NCBI RefSeq assembly: GCF_013204855.1
Contig: NZ_JABMKZ010000053.1
Coordinates: forward strand, 1 to 44,084
DNA length: 44,084 nucleotides
Origin: Paenibacillus alba
GTDB taxonomy: Bacteria > Bacillota > Bacilli > Paenibacillales > NBRC-103111
Direction of reading: 5' to 3'
Of the stretch, positions 25,853 to 34,614 are shown piece by piece. The notes beneath the pieces were generated by a model that made no database searches, had not been told where the DNA came from, and saw only the letters and a list, made by a program, of their open reading frames with translations. The number at the start of each line of letters is the position of its first letter. Position 1 is the stretch's first letter. The position numbers were made by a program, and so were the translations under genes.

Positions 25853-26520
25853 TCAAGCGCTGGATACGCTCGGGATATCAGTTAACTCGGTATGCCTTCG
25901 GCGAAACTTCGTGAACGCTCGGGTAAACGAATACAGCTCTGGATAACCGAGCGATAAGGCGATTTCGGTCACAGACAGGTCACTCTCTCGCAGCAAACGA
26001 GCGCCTTTGTCCATTCTTAGCTTTTGCAAATAGCACTGAGGTGAACAGCCAAACTTTTTGACGAATGCTACATGAGAACGATGTATACCTACCTGGCGGG
26101 ATGCATCCTCAATGCGTATGTTCTCCGTAAAATGCAAATCCAAGTAGTTCTTCATATTCTCAAGCCAATTGCTTCTTATCAAACTTGCTCCCGTTTCTGT
26201 ACATATCTTCATCTTCCAAAATAAATCAAATAACAAGCTTTGCTCTCTCAAGGAATCGGGCTTATGTCTCTTAAATAAGTCAAGAATGCGGTGAATGGCT
26301 TCATTCACTTCATGGTGGCCCAAAATAAAGAGGGGGAAAGGCCCAGATCTGCTATCAGTTTAGGTCCAATATGATAAGTCGGCTTTGCTTTATTCTGCCT
26401 TTGAAGAATCGAGTACCAGAAATCCGCATACTCATACATATTCCTGCATGATGCTGCAACAATCCCTTCCACACCTCTAGCGGCTATGCGAAGGGGAGCG
26501 ACCGCGTTTAGAGGCAGATT
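25853..26520 (-). pseudogene. AraC-family regulator remnant (frameshifted, N-terminus lost)
   Basis: An open frame of 156 codons (25853-26323) encodes an AraC-type DNA-binding domain: LDLHFTENIRIEDASRQVGI, a second helix region YLQKLRMDKGARLLRESDLS and VTEIALSLGYPELYSFTRAF. Upstream, in another frame on the same strand up to a TAA at 26523, lies YEYADFWYSILQRQNK... GPKLIADLG, which continues sensibly into ILGHHEVNEAIHRIL if one base is restored near 26330. No start codon with a ribosome binding site opens that part and the usual cupin N-terminus is missing. It most likely regulated the adjacent sulfatase in an ancestor. Confidence 0.65.
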
Positions 26521-26567
26521 TTATAACCAAATAGAAAGACAATTTCGGGCACCTTATACTTTCTGGC

Positions 26568-26606
26568 AAAAAAGAACAAGCGCCGGCAACACTCAGCAGC
26601 TTGTTC
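26568..26606 (-). terminator. Terminator of the sulfatase gene
   Basis: On the minus strand GAACAAGC pairs with GCTTGTTC, with an inner partly paired GC-rich loop, followed by TTTTTTGCC. It lies just after the stop at 26625. Confidence 0.8.
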
Positions 26607-26624
26607 ACTTTATTTAATCCCCAA

Positions 26625-28163
26625 TTAAGCTCCGCAAACTCTCGGCATAGGCATCGGTTCCTTGCCAAGCTCCGCCCAAGCGTATTTCAGCAATAACTCG
26701 GATTTCAGATCTGCAAATTCCTTCTGATCCCATAAATTGTTGATTTCTCCGGGATCGTTCTGAAGATCGAAGATTTCTCCGTATGTTTGATTATAATAAA
26801 CGGTGATCTTGTATCTCTCATTCACATACGTTTTCTGGTGAATTGTCGTTGGCTGATGATGAAACTCGCATAAGGCGTGGTCTCGCGCACTTTCTTTCGT
26901 ACCTAGCCAGACCTCTCTCTGATCGACGCCTGTCATCGTCCTTGGGATAGGAATGTCACAGAAAGAAAGGAAAGTCGGAGCCAAATCAACCAAGGATTGA
27001 ATCGATGAGCTCTCTTTGCCTTGCGGAATGTGACCAGGGTAACGAACGATAAAAGGAAGCTTAATGAGATCTTCGTAATGAAAGCCGCCTTTTGCCTGCA
27101 AACCATGCTGCCCAAAGAAATGCCCATGATCTGTTGTAAAGATCACGATCGTATTCTCAGCAAGTCCAAGCTCATCGAGCTTATCCAAAATATTGCCGAT
27201 ATACTTGTCCATCAAACTGATCATGCCATAATACACCGCTACCTGCTTCGCCTTATGCTCTTCGGTCAAGCGGAACTTATCCCCATAGCCGTAATAATGA
27301 TGTGAATGATATCCATGAGCATTATTTCCACCTGGCTCCTGCAAATAAGAAAAGTCCGGATCGTCTTCCTGCGTTAATCCAAAATGCGGCGGATTGTTGT
27401 CATGTTCTCCCGGCGTCACAGCAGGAATCGTCAGCTTGGACGGATCATACATCGTATCCCAAGGCTCGGGAACCAAATATTCCGGATGCGGATCGAAGAA
27501 GCTGCTCCAGAGGAAGAAGCTCTCATCCTGCTCTTTGTAAGTCTCCAGCATAGCGTTGGAACGTTCCGCAATCCAAGTATTATAGTGAAATTCTTCCGGG
27601 ATTGGCCATTTATACGTCGTGGAGCTATCCATTGTCCCTGTTGGCGGCAAGAAATAATCCCGCCAATTCAGACAGCCTTTTTCCTCCAGCCATAACGCGT
27701 AGTGCTGTCCAACATGTGCTTCGTTCGTATGATTTCTGGCGAGTTCGACATGGTCGAAGCCATAGAACGACTCTTTATAGTTTCGCCAAAATTCCAAGTC
27801 CTGCATAATCGGATACGATTCAAGAGACGGATATTCTTCGGTTGATTGCAACTGCTGGAAATGGGCTTTGCCGATTAATGCGGATTGATAGCCACCCTCA
27901 CGGAAATCCTCTGTCACCACATGGCGATCCTCAAGAAGCTTGGTTCCAAGGGTCCATGCCCCGTGCTGACTCGGATACATTCCCGTTATAATAGACGCTC
28001 GTGTCGGGGTACAGGTCGGATTCGGGCAGTAAGCCCGATTGAACGTTGTGCCTTCACGAACCAAACGATCCAAATTAGGGGTAGAAACTTCATGATTAAA
28101 AGCTCCAATCGTGTTCCAATGCTGTTGATCACTCGTTATTAGCAATATATTAGGTTTCTTCAT
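26625..28163 (-). CDS. Sulfatase (formylglycine type)
   Basis: 512 residues from the ATG at 28163, preceded by GGGAGGCG. No signal peptide. NILLITSDQQH at 5-15 holds the first calcium ligands. C51-T-P-T-R55 is the sulfatase signature, whose cysteine is converted to formylglycine, followed by ASIITGMYPSQHG. TTDHGHFFGQHG near 328 provides further metal ligands, and LPFIVRYPG the conserved tail of that region. It removes sulfate esters, usually from polysaccharides or oligosaccharides. The absence of an export signal suggests it acts on imported sugars in the cytoplasm. It is monocistronic, next to a GH43-like secreted enzyme and an AraC remnant. Confidence 0.88.
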   Translation of the reverse strand: MKKPNILLITSDQQHWNTIGAFNHEVSTPNLDRLVREGTTFNRAYCPNPTCTPTRASIITGMYPSQHGAWTLGTKLLEDRHVVTEDFREGGYQSALIGKAHFQQLQSTEEYPSLESYPIMQDLEFWRNYKESFYGFDHVELARNHTNEAHVGQHYALWLEEKGCLNWRDYFLPPTGTMDSSTTYKWPIPEEFHYNTWIAERSNAMLETYKEQDESFFLWSSFFDPHPEYLVPEPWDTMYDPSKLTIPAVTPGEHDNNPPHFGLTQEDDPDFSYLQEPGGNNAHGYHSHHYYGYGDKFRLTEEHKAKQVAVYYGMISLMDKYIGNILDKLDELGLAENTIVIFTTDHGHFFGQHGLQAKGGFHYEDLIKLPFIVRYPGHIPQGKESSSIQSLVDLAPTFLSFCDIPIPRTMTGVDQREVWLGTKESARDHALCEFHHQPTTIHQKTYVNERYKITVYYNQTYGEIFDLQNDPGEINNLWDQKEFADLKSELLLKYAWAELGKEPMPMPRVCGA

Positions 28164-28188
28164 CGTATCATCGCCTCCCAATGTGTCT

Positions 28189-28218
28189 ATCTTATCCGTC
28201 TATCTGAGTTTTTGCCAA
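28189..28218 (-). promoter_or_regulatory. Possible sulfatase promoter
   Basis: On the minus strand TTGGCA (28218-28213), 18 bases, TAAGAT (28194-28189), about 25 bases before the start codon at 28163. Confidence 0.4.
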
Positions 28219-28288
28219 TAGCAACATGTTGTCCCCTATTGTCATTATGTTAGATTTGAACCTGGCAGCAGCCGTTGAGATTAACACG

Positions 28289-28323
28289 GAAAAACCTGAC
28301 CACCTTATTGAAAGATGGTCAGG
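28289..28323 (-). terminator. Terminator of the GH43-like gene
   Basis: On the minus strand CCTGACCA pairs with TGGTCAGG around a 12-base loop region, followed by TTTTTCC. It lies 12 bases past the stop at 28335 and shows that the sulfatase has its own promoter. Confidence 0.85.
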
Positions 28324-28334
28324 ACTCTTGAACG

Positions 28335-29831
28335 TTATCTTTCTGTAAAGCTCCAGTTTTGATTTAAAGAACCGGTGTCCGCCCATTGGATATTTAATCC
28401 GCCATCCGCCGTTGATCCTGCGCTGATCCCCAGAAATTTACCGCTGTTTTGATTTTTGATTTTAAAATAACCACTGCCGACAGAGATCAGCTGCCAGAGT
28501 TGATTCGTCCCGTTATTCGCTGTCCATTGAATATTTTGCGCGCCATCCGCCACAGAAGCTCCTGTAATATCCATGAGTTTTCCGCTATTCACGTTTTTAA
28601 TCTTATATAACCCTGAACCAGCGTTAATAAATTGCCATGTTTGACTCGCTGCTGCAGAGTAAGACCGCTGTTCAATCTTTCCGCCATCTGCCGTAGAATC
28701 GCCTACAATACCTAAAACTTTACCGCTATTTCGATTGCCGATTGAATATGTTTTCGTAACATCGACGTCAACGATTGGACTCCACGTGCCTGTTACCGTA
28801 TCTATGCGCCATTGTCCATATCCGTTAATGGTTGGTATCCCAGCACCGTCGAACGAAATGGGATACCACTGATTTCTTCCAACGCCCGTACTTCCCCCTT
28901 TGTTGTTCCAACGATCACCCAAGTACACATATATAGTTCCTGATGTCCCTACAATCGGCAGTACCTGATCTACCTGCGTGTCAAAAGAGTTGGTCGTGCT
29001 TGGACTCGTAGAACAAACACTTGCCGTTGACCATGTGCCTGATAAGCTCGCTGCCGTGGAACAATAAGTCTGACTTGAGTACCAGCCGTTCGTTGCTGAA
29101 GTAAACAACAGATACTGGGAACCCCGTTTAATTAACGTTGAAGCCTCCTTATTCGGATAAGTGGAAGGCAGCCACTTCGTATTGGCGGCGATGCTTAAAT
29201 AGTCGGATGCCAGCTTGCTGATCTGAATGGCACCATTGGTCCCAGGATTATCACTTGTATACGTAATGTATGTGCTGCCATCATCGTCTTGGAAAATAGA
29301 TCCAAGATCGCCCATAGAGCTCCCGCTAGGGTAAGCATCAAACCGTTCATACGTATATGGCCCGGTGATGGATGAGCTCGTGAAATAGGTCAGCTTATTA
29401 CGACCATTGCCATCGCTGTTATTCCACTCTAACAGCATGACATATTTAGCCGTTGAACTGTTATAAGCCACCACAGGTCTGCCAATCCAATGCGTGCCGG
29501 CATATCCCGGAATCGAGGATAAATTCACCACATTCCCATGGTTTGCCCATGTTTTCATATCTGTGGACGTGTATAGGTTCACGTTCTTCACACCTGAAAC
29601 GGAGTAATCCATGCCATACCAATAAAAGGTATTCCCTTGCTGTATGATGTACCCACCTTGAGCCCAAATCGGATTGCCATCCGTATCGTTCCAATTCGAG
29701 TTATTCGTAATGTCTGCAGGTGCCGCATTGGCCTTTTGCGCAATAAGCAGCGAACCCAGAAGCAATAACATGGACAATAAAGCCATGATAATTTTCCTTG
29801 CATAGTTCGTTTCTTGATAAACAGTCATCAT
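28335..29831 (-). CDS. Secreted GH43-like glycosidase with ricin-type lectin domain
   Basis: 498 residues. A signal peptide ends near 36 (AQKANA). Residues about 40-350 form a five-bladed propeller like the beta-1,3-galactanase branch of GH43: IWAQGGYIIQQGNTFYWYGMD near 54, THWIGRPVV near 108 and SMGDLGSIFQDDDGSTYI near 172. Residues about 355-498 are a ricin-B-like lectin (CBM13-like) with three repeats of the (S/N)GK.L.I.G.S.ADG type and QxW motifs (SQTWQF, NQLWQL, NQNWSF). It should bind and trim galactose-rich polymers outside the cell. GAGGAG lies close to the ATG. Catalytic residues were not assigned with certainty. Confidence 0.75.
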   Translation of the reverse strand: MMTVYQETNYARKIIMALLSMLLLLGSLLIAQKANAAPADITNNSNWNDTDGNPIWAQGGYIIQQGNTFYWYGMDYSVSGVKNVNLYTSTDMKTWANHGNVVNLSSIPGYAGTHWIGRPVVAYNSSTAKYVMLLEWNNSDGNGRNKLTYFTSSSITGPYTYERFDAYPSGSSMGDLGSIFQDDDGSTYITYTSDNPGTNGAIQISKLASDYLSIAANTKWLPSTYPNKEASTLIKRGSQYLLFTSATNGWYSSQTYCSTAASLSGTWSTASVCSTSPSTTNSFDTQVDQVLPIVGTSGTIYVYLGDRWNNKGGSTGVGRNQWYPISFDGAGIPTINGYGQWRIDTVTGTWSPIVDVDVTKTYSIGNRNSGKVLGIVGDSTADGGKIEQRSYSAAASQTWQFINAGSGLYKIKNVNSGKLMDITGASVADGAQNIQWTANNGTNQLWQLISVGSGYFKIKNQNSGKFLGISAGSTADGGLNIQWADTGSLNQNWSFTER

Positions 29832-29962
29832 AACACTCCTCTTTTAATTGAAATTAGTTGATAGACATGCAGCACTGCCTCAGTTTCCATCTCGAACGAT
29901 CCGTCTTCCTCTATCGACTTCCCTATTAGATCCCACATCACCCCCCTCACAAAATCAACCTC

Positions 29963-29978
29963 ACTAAAACGCTTACAT
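29963..29978 (-). promoter_or_regulatory. Possible cre (CcpA) half-conserved site
   Basis: On the minus strand ATGTAAGCGTTTTAGT matches the left half and CG centre of the Bacillota catabolite-repression consensus but not its last bases. It lies about 140 bp upstream of the GH43-like gene. The remainder of 29832-30130 shows no gene. Confidence 0.3.
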
Positions 29979-30130
29979 TTTACTTGTCTGAAAAAGCGGC
30001 TGTCCCATAAATCTTTTTAGTTTGTTAAACCTTCTGTTTATACACACTTTCATGGTAGGTTGGCTTGAGTTGCATGAGTTTGCTTATACTGGCAGACTAG
30101 CCTCAGACCTTCCGTATATTTCGGCTAATT

Positions 30131-30309
30131 CCTGCGATTATGCATCCTTTTCTTCTTCGGAATCAACATAATCGCAAAAAGCCTGCGAATATGCATCCTT
30201 TCTCGACCCTTTTTCGATTCCAGAACGGAAAAGCTTATAAAGCCTGCATAATCGCAGGTTTTCTCTCGTTTTCACACGATTTGATCGAAAAAGCCTGCAC
30301 TTATGCAGC
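30131..30309. repeat. Four-palindrome element, complete copy 2
   Basis: Cores start at 30131 (CCTGC-GATTAT-GCATC), 30182 (CCTGC-GAATAT-GCATC), 30243 (CCTGC-ATAATC-GCAGG) and 30294 (CCTGC-ACTTAT-GCAGC). Spacings are 51, 61 and 51 bp. It has the same order (hybrid pair, then symmetric pair) as copy 1. It lies between the end of the third importer operon and the GH43-like gene, both on the minus strand. No other structure stands out between 29832 and 30373. Confidence 0.85.
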
Positions 30310-30373
30310 TTTTTCGAAACCGGCGAGCTGGAAATTATTCACAGTATCCTGCTGTTTTAGAATTGCATCATTT

Positions 30374-31201
30374 CTATCCTTTGATAGCGCCTGCAATTCC
30401 ATCCACGAAATATTTTTGCAATAAAATAAAGACAAGAATAATCGGAATAATGGAGATACATGCCGCTGCAGCCATGCCTGTATAATCAGCTGAGTGCTCT
30501 CCGATGAAAGAGAAAATACCTACGCTCAAGGTTCTCAGACCTGGATTGTTTAAAGTGAAAACGAGCGGAGTAAAAAACGAATTCCACGTCCACATGAATT
30601 GCATAACGACAACGGTCGCAATAATCGGCTTGCTGAGCGGCAGCATGACAGACCAAAAGGTGCGAAGAAAACCGGATCCGTCCATCTCAGACGATTCCTC
30701 CAATTCCTTGGGCAGCCCTTTGAAATACGTTGTAAACAATAAAATGAACAAGACATGAGCCCCGCCTGCTTCAGCCAGAATGACGCCAGGCATGGTGTTA
30801 AGAAGCCCCAGTCCCTTCACAACCTGATAGACAGGAATAATCGTATAGCCCTTGGGAATAAACAAAGTTGCCGTTATAATTGCGATCAGCACATTTTTAC
30901 CGAAGAAATCCACTCTGCCCAGCGCATAGCCTGTCATCGAACAGACAACGACAACGATGATGACCGTAGAGACCGTTAATACAACGGAGTTTGCAAAATA
31001 AGTGGAAAAATTAGCTACCTCCCACGCACGCGTGTAGTTCTCCCATTGCATCGATTCCGGAAGCAGCTTCAAGCCCTGGCCTAAATATTCCTGATTCGTT
31101 TTGAAAGAAGAGGCCAGCATCCAAAAGAACGGATAAATCCAAATCAATCCTATGCCCATCAACACAATGTGCGGTACAACCGCTCGCAAATTCCGGCCCA
31201 T
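30374..31201 (-). CDS. ABC sugar transporter permease, MalG type
   Basis: 275 residues from the ATG at 31201, which shares a base with the stop of the preceding gene (TAATG) and has GGGAGG upstream. Six membrane segments, the first at about 8-30. The EAA loop is divergent: ELEESSEMDGSGFLRTFWSV near 180. It is the last gene of the third importer operon and is followed by palindrome copy 2 rather than a classical terminator. Confidence 0.9.
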   Translation of the reverse strand: MGRNLRAVVPHIVLMGIGLIWIYPFFWMLASSFKTNQEYLGQGLKLLPESMQWENYTRAWEVANFSTYFANSVVLTVSTVIIVVVVCSMTGYALGRVDFFGKNVLIAIITATLFIPKGYTIIPVYQVVKGLGLLNTMPGVILAEAGGAHVLFILLFTTYFKGLPKELEESSEMDGSGFLRTFWSVMLPLSKPIIATVVVMQFMWTWNSFFTPLVFTLNNPGLRTLSVGIFSFIGEHSADYTGMAAAACISIIPIILVFILLQKYFVDGIAGAIKG

Positions 31202-32157
31202 TATCCGTTCCTCCCATTCGTCCATTTCACCAAAAGCCCCAGCACGATCGAGATGACAAAAACGGTAATTCCGAAGAAAATGCCAGCTGCGGAGGCATAA
31301 CCGATCTGCGGCAGCCCGCTTCCTACACCGCTGAAAGCAAAACGGTAGATGTACAAATCAACCATTTCGGTAGCTACCCCTGGTCCCCCGTTCGTCATGA
31401 CCTTCACGAGATCGAATGCGTGCAATCCATCGACAACAGATAATAGAAGAATGACGGCCGCTACAGGCATGAGCAGTGGAAGTGTAATAAATCGAAAAGC
31501 TTTCCAGTTCCCCGCTCCATCAATCGTCGCTGCTTCGTAGACCTCTTGCGGGATCGATTGAAGACCGGCAAGCCAATAGATCATTTTCACACCGAACCAT
31601 TTCCAGGAACTGACGAAAATTAACACCGCCAGCGCGTAGCTGCCATTCCCCAACCAAGGAATCGCCTCACCGATCAAGCTTATTTTTAATAAAAGATGGT
31701 TCACCAACCCACTGTCTGTGGCAAAAATATTTTGCATGACAGCGCCTACCACAGCCGTTGTTGTCACCACGGGCAGGAAATAAATCGTCCTGTAGAAGGT
31801 CTTTCCCTTCAATTTCCCATTCAGGATAATCGCAAGCACCAAAGCAAACGGCAATTGAAGAATGACCGTTCCACTCATAAAAATAAAGCTGTTTCGAAAT
31901 GCGTTCCAGAAGTTAGGTTCCGCGATAAGCTCCCTAAAGTTCCTCAAGCCCGCAAAATTTTCCAAAGGACCAAGCCCGCTCCATTCAAACATCGAATACA
32001 CATAGCTCATGGCAATCGGATAGATCGTAAATACTAGAAAAAGGATTAGCTGAGGAAAAATGAACACGTATGCCCATAGCTTCCGCTTGGCAGTACGGGA
32101 CATCCCGAGTGTTCCTAAGGGTTCATTTCGAACCTGATACAACGACTTGCTTTGCAT
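31201..32157 (-). CDS. ABC sugar transporter permease, MalF type
   Basis: 318 residues with a cytoplasmic N-tail of about 28 residues, then six membrane segments (WAYVFIFPQLILFLVF first). The EAA loop reads YEAATIDGAGNWKAFRFITL near 208. It follows the binding-protein gene by 59 bp and overlaps the start of the next permease by one base. No ATPase gene accompanies the operon. Confidence 0.9.
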   Translation of the reverse strand: MQSKSLYQVRNEPLGTLGMSRTAKRKLWAYVFIFPQLILFLVFTIYPIAMSYVYSMFEWSGLGPLENFAGLRNFRELIAEPNFWNAFRNSFIFMSGTVILQLPFALVLAIILNGKLKGKTFYRTIYFLPVVTTTAVVGAVMQNIFATDSGLVNHLLLKISLIGEAIPWLGNGSYALAVLIFVSSWKWFGVKMIYWLAGLQSIPQEVYEAATIDGAGNWKAFRFITLPLLMPVAAVILLLSVVDGLHAFDLVKVMTNGGPGVATEMVDLYIYRFAFSGVGSGLPQIGYASAAGIFFGITVFVISIVLGLLVKWTNGRNG

Positions 32158-32216
32158 GGCTGCTCCACTCCCTTGAAACGCTTCCAGCCCCGCAAAGGGG
32201 CCGAAAGCGAGCTCCT

Positions 32217-33680
32217 TTATTTCTTATTTTTATATTTTTCGGCCAAATAATTTTGATCCACAGTCCAGTCCGGGAAAGTCCAACGATCCTTGCTGGATCC
32301 TTCTACCGCTTTGAGGGCATTGCTGAATGCATTCTCCTGCTCTTTCACGAAATTATCCACGGCCGCTTTGACGTCCTGCGAACCTCCTGCCAAGTAGGCT
32401 TGCGCGATATTGCCGATAGGAAGTTTGGAAGAAACAGAAAGCAGCTTATTCGTCGTTTCCAGCTCCACCGAATTAATCAAAGCAGGCGTCGGCTGGACTC
32501 TAACCGTTTGGTTCATAATCTGAATCAGTTCTTTAAACTGAGGTTTCATATCCACATTGCTTGCGCTATTCAGCGATTGAATCGGCGTAAGATCAATGGA
32601 TTGCTTAAGCAGCTCCGGGTAATAGTTTTCTGTTAAAAATTCAAACCATTTTGCCGCTTCATTCGTATGCTTGCTCTTTTTGGAAATGAGATAACCATTC
32701 GCAGAGCCGCCGTTAACTCCGAAATAAGGTAAAACACCGCTTTTGGACGGCAAAGTAGTAACACCGAAATCCAAATTTTTATAGTTGTCCAGCAGCGTTT
32801 TCACAAACCAATGGCCGTTAATCATATAAGCAGATTTGCCATCTCCGAAGTCTGCGTTCGCCTGTGGGGGATCCTTGATGATGGAATCTGCACTCATTAA
32901 ATTCCCTATTATCAATTGTTTGAGGAATTGGATACTTTCCAAAGTCGGCTCCGCTTGGTACGTTGAACCTGTTTTCCAATCAAACTGCTTGTCCGGATAC
33001 ACCTCCGAAGCAAGTCCTGCTTTGCCTGTCGTCGTTGCTAATTGAGCAACGATTCTTCCTGCAGCCCATGGCGCTTTTAATCCGCTGACAATAGGCACGA
33101 GTGTTGCACTATGCTCTTTCACTTGCTTCGCTTGTGCAATCAGATCATCCCAAGTAGCTGGCGTTTTGCCGGCCAGACCGGCGTCAGCGAGCAGCTTTTT
33201 ATTGTAAAACAAGATGACAGGGCCACGAACAAAAGAACGATCCGGCCATGCATACACTTTGCCGCTTAATGTTGTGCTTCCTTCCAGCCAAGTACCTGGA
33301 TCAAATTTCTGTTTGAAATCATCCGTGAACGGAATAGGTTGAATGAGATTCAACTTGTCTAGAGCAGAGAGAGTCAGGGAGTTATGATATTGAAAAATAT
33401 CCGGCAGGGAATCTCCGGAAACAGCCGCCTGAATCGCAGCCGAATATTGTTCTGGCGCATAATTAACGACTTCAATGCTAATATTTGTGTATTTTTGATG
33501 AAAAGCTTCGGCTGATTTCTTAATTAAATCCAACGTTTCCGGCGTTCTCACCCACATGCTTAATTTCACTGGTTCTGTACCAGCTTTTTCAGCCTTTGGC
33601 GGCGAGGCGCTCTTCTCACTGCATCCTGCCAATACAGTTAACGCTGCAAGTACGGGCAAAATCGTTTTCATCATTCTCAT
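32217..33680 (-). CDS. ABC sugar transporter substrate-binding lipoprotein
   Basis: 487 residues. The lipobox VLAGC (Cys near 19) follows a short signal, then a Ser/Lys/Ala linker. The family-1 solute-binding fold shows LSMWVRTPETLDLI near 43, DIFQYHNSL near 105 and SAYMINGHWFVKTL near 285. AGGGGG precedes the ATG by eight bases. It lies 98 bp after the response-regulator gene on the same strand, an arrangement typical of YesN-controlled importers, so its expression probably depends on that regulator. Ligand unknown. Confidence 0.9.
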   Translation of the reverse strand: MRMMKTILPVLAALTVLAGCSEKSASPPKAEKAGTEPVKLSMWVRTPETLDLIKKSAEAFHQKYTNISIEVVNYAPEQYSAAIQAAVSGDSLPDIFQYHNSLTLSALDKLNLIQPIPFTDDFKQKFDPGTWLEGSTTLSGKVYAWPDRSFVRGPVILFYNKKLLADAGLAGKTPATWDDLIAQAKQVKEHSATLVPIVSGLKAPWAAGRIVAQLATTTGKAGLASEVYPDKQFDWKTGSTYQAEPTLESIQFLKQLIIGNLMSADSIIKDPPQANADFGDGKSAYMINGHWFVKTLLDNYKNLDFGVTTLPSKSGVLPYFGVNGGSANGYLISKKSKHTNEAAKWFEFLTENYYPELLKQSIDLTPIQSLNSASNVDMKPQFKELIQIMNQTVRVQPTPALINSVELETTNKLLSVSSKLPIGNIAQAYLAGGSQDVKAAVDNFVKEQENAFSNALKAVEGSSKDRWTFPDWTVDQNYLAEKYKNKK

Positions 33681-33778
33681 TTCTATATCCCCCTAATATC
33701 ATTGGCCTACATTCATAAGTCTATATGAAAGCGCCAACATCGAACATTGCGTCATTTTTTGCATTCATGCCGTTTTTT

Positions 33779-34546
33779 TTAACATGAGCCGTCGCTCGCT
33801 TCTCCGACTTTCAGCATCCGATATTCATTCGGGGCTTTGCCCTCATATTTCTTAAACACTTCTGTAAAATGCCTAGTATCCAAGTACCCAACCGCTTCCG
33901 CTACCTCATAAATTTTGATAAAAGGATCCGAAAGCAGCCGTTTGGCTTCCTCCAATCTGACTTGAGTCAGAAATTGAATGAAGCTGACGCCAGCTTCTTG
34001 CTTGAATTTACGGCTAAACGCAGCGGGGTGCATGCGTGTATAGTCAGCTAATTTATCCAGGGAAGATTCTTTGAGATGCTGCATGATCCAAGCTTGCGTC
34101 AATTCCACAAAAGAAACCGATTCCGGCTTGGCTGCCGTGGTCCTTGCCGCATGCTGGCTATCTTCCTCTTGTTTAGCAATCAATGCTTTCATACGCTCAA
34201 TCGTTTGTTTTAATTGTTCATCATTCAGAGGTTTGGTAAGAAAATCAGAGGCTTGCAATTGCAAAGCTCTGCGCGCATAATCAAAATCAGCATAGCCGGA
34301 AATAAACACAACAGGCAGCTGCCCGTAGTCTTTGCGAATCTGTTCCAGGAACACTAAGCCGTCCATGCCTGGCATGCGGATATCACACAAGATCAAGTCA
34401 AATTTCTGTTTTTCCATAAGCAGCTGTGCTTCAATCCCATTTTCCGCTGTAGCGGTTACTTCCAAATCATGAAAAAGCTGCAGTCTGCGTATCAAACTTT
34501 CCCGAAACAGCTTCTCATCTTCTACAATTAGTATGTTGATCGTCAT
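33779..34546 (-). CDS. AraC-type response regulator (YesN-like, short form)
   Basis: 255 residues. The receiver domain at 1-120 has acidic E9/D10, phosphoacceptor D55 in LILCDIRMPG and the conserved lysine in FLTKP near 105. The AraC-type DNA-binding domain at about 150-250 shows SLDKLADYTRMHPAAFSRKFKQ and IYEVAEAVGYLDTRHFTEVF. YesN proteins are often about 500 residues with a middle domain; here only a linker of about 30 residues joins the two. It sits upstream of the binding-protein gene and divergent from its likely kinase partner, 68 bp away. Confidence 0.9.
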   Translation of the reverse strand: MTINILIVEDEKLFRESLIRRLQLFHDLEVTATAENGIEAQLLMEKQKFDLILCDIRMPGMDGLVFLEQIRKDYGQLPVVFISGYADFDYARRALQLQASDFLTKPLNDEQLKQTIERMKALIAKQEEDSQHAARTTAAKPESVSFVELTQAWIMQHLKESSLDKLADYTRMHPAAFSRKFKQEAGVSFIQFLTQVRLEEAKRLLSDPFIKIYEVAEAVGYLDTRHFTEVFKKYEGKAPNEYRMLKVGEASDGSC

Positions 34547-34614
34547 AGAAATCCCCTTTTCCCTAAAAAGCGTGCAAAGCTTAAAGGACCAACACCGAAT
34601 CAGGAGGCCCTGAA

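Noticed and set aside
29990..30018. Remnant of an insertion-sequence end (GGCTGTCCCATAAATC)
   Set aside because: It resembles terminal repeats of some Bacillota insertion sequences, but no partner end or transposase fragment is nearby.
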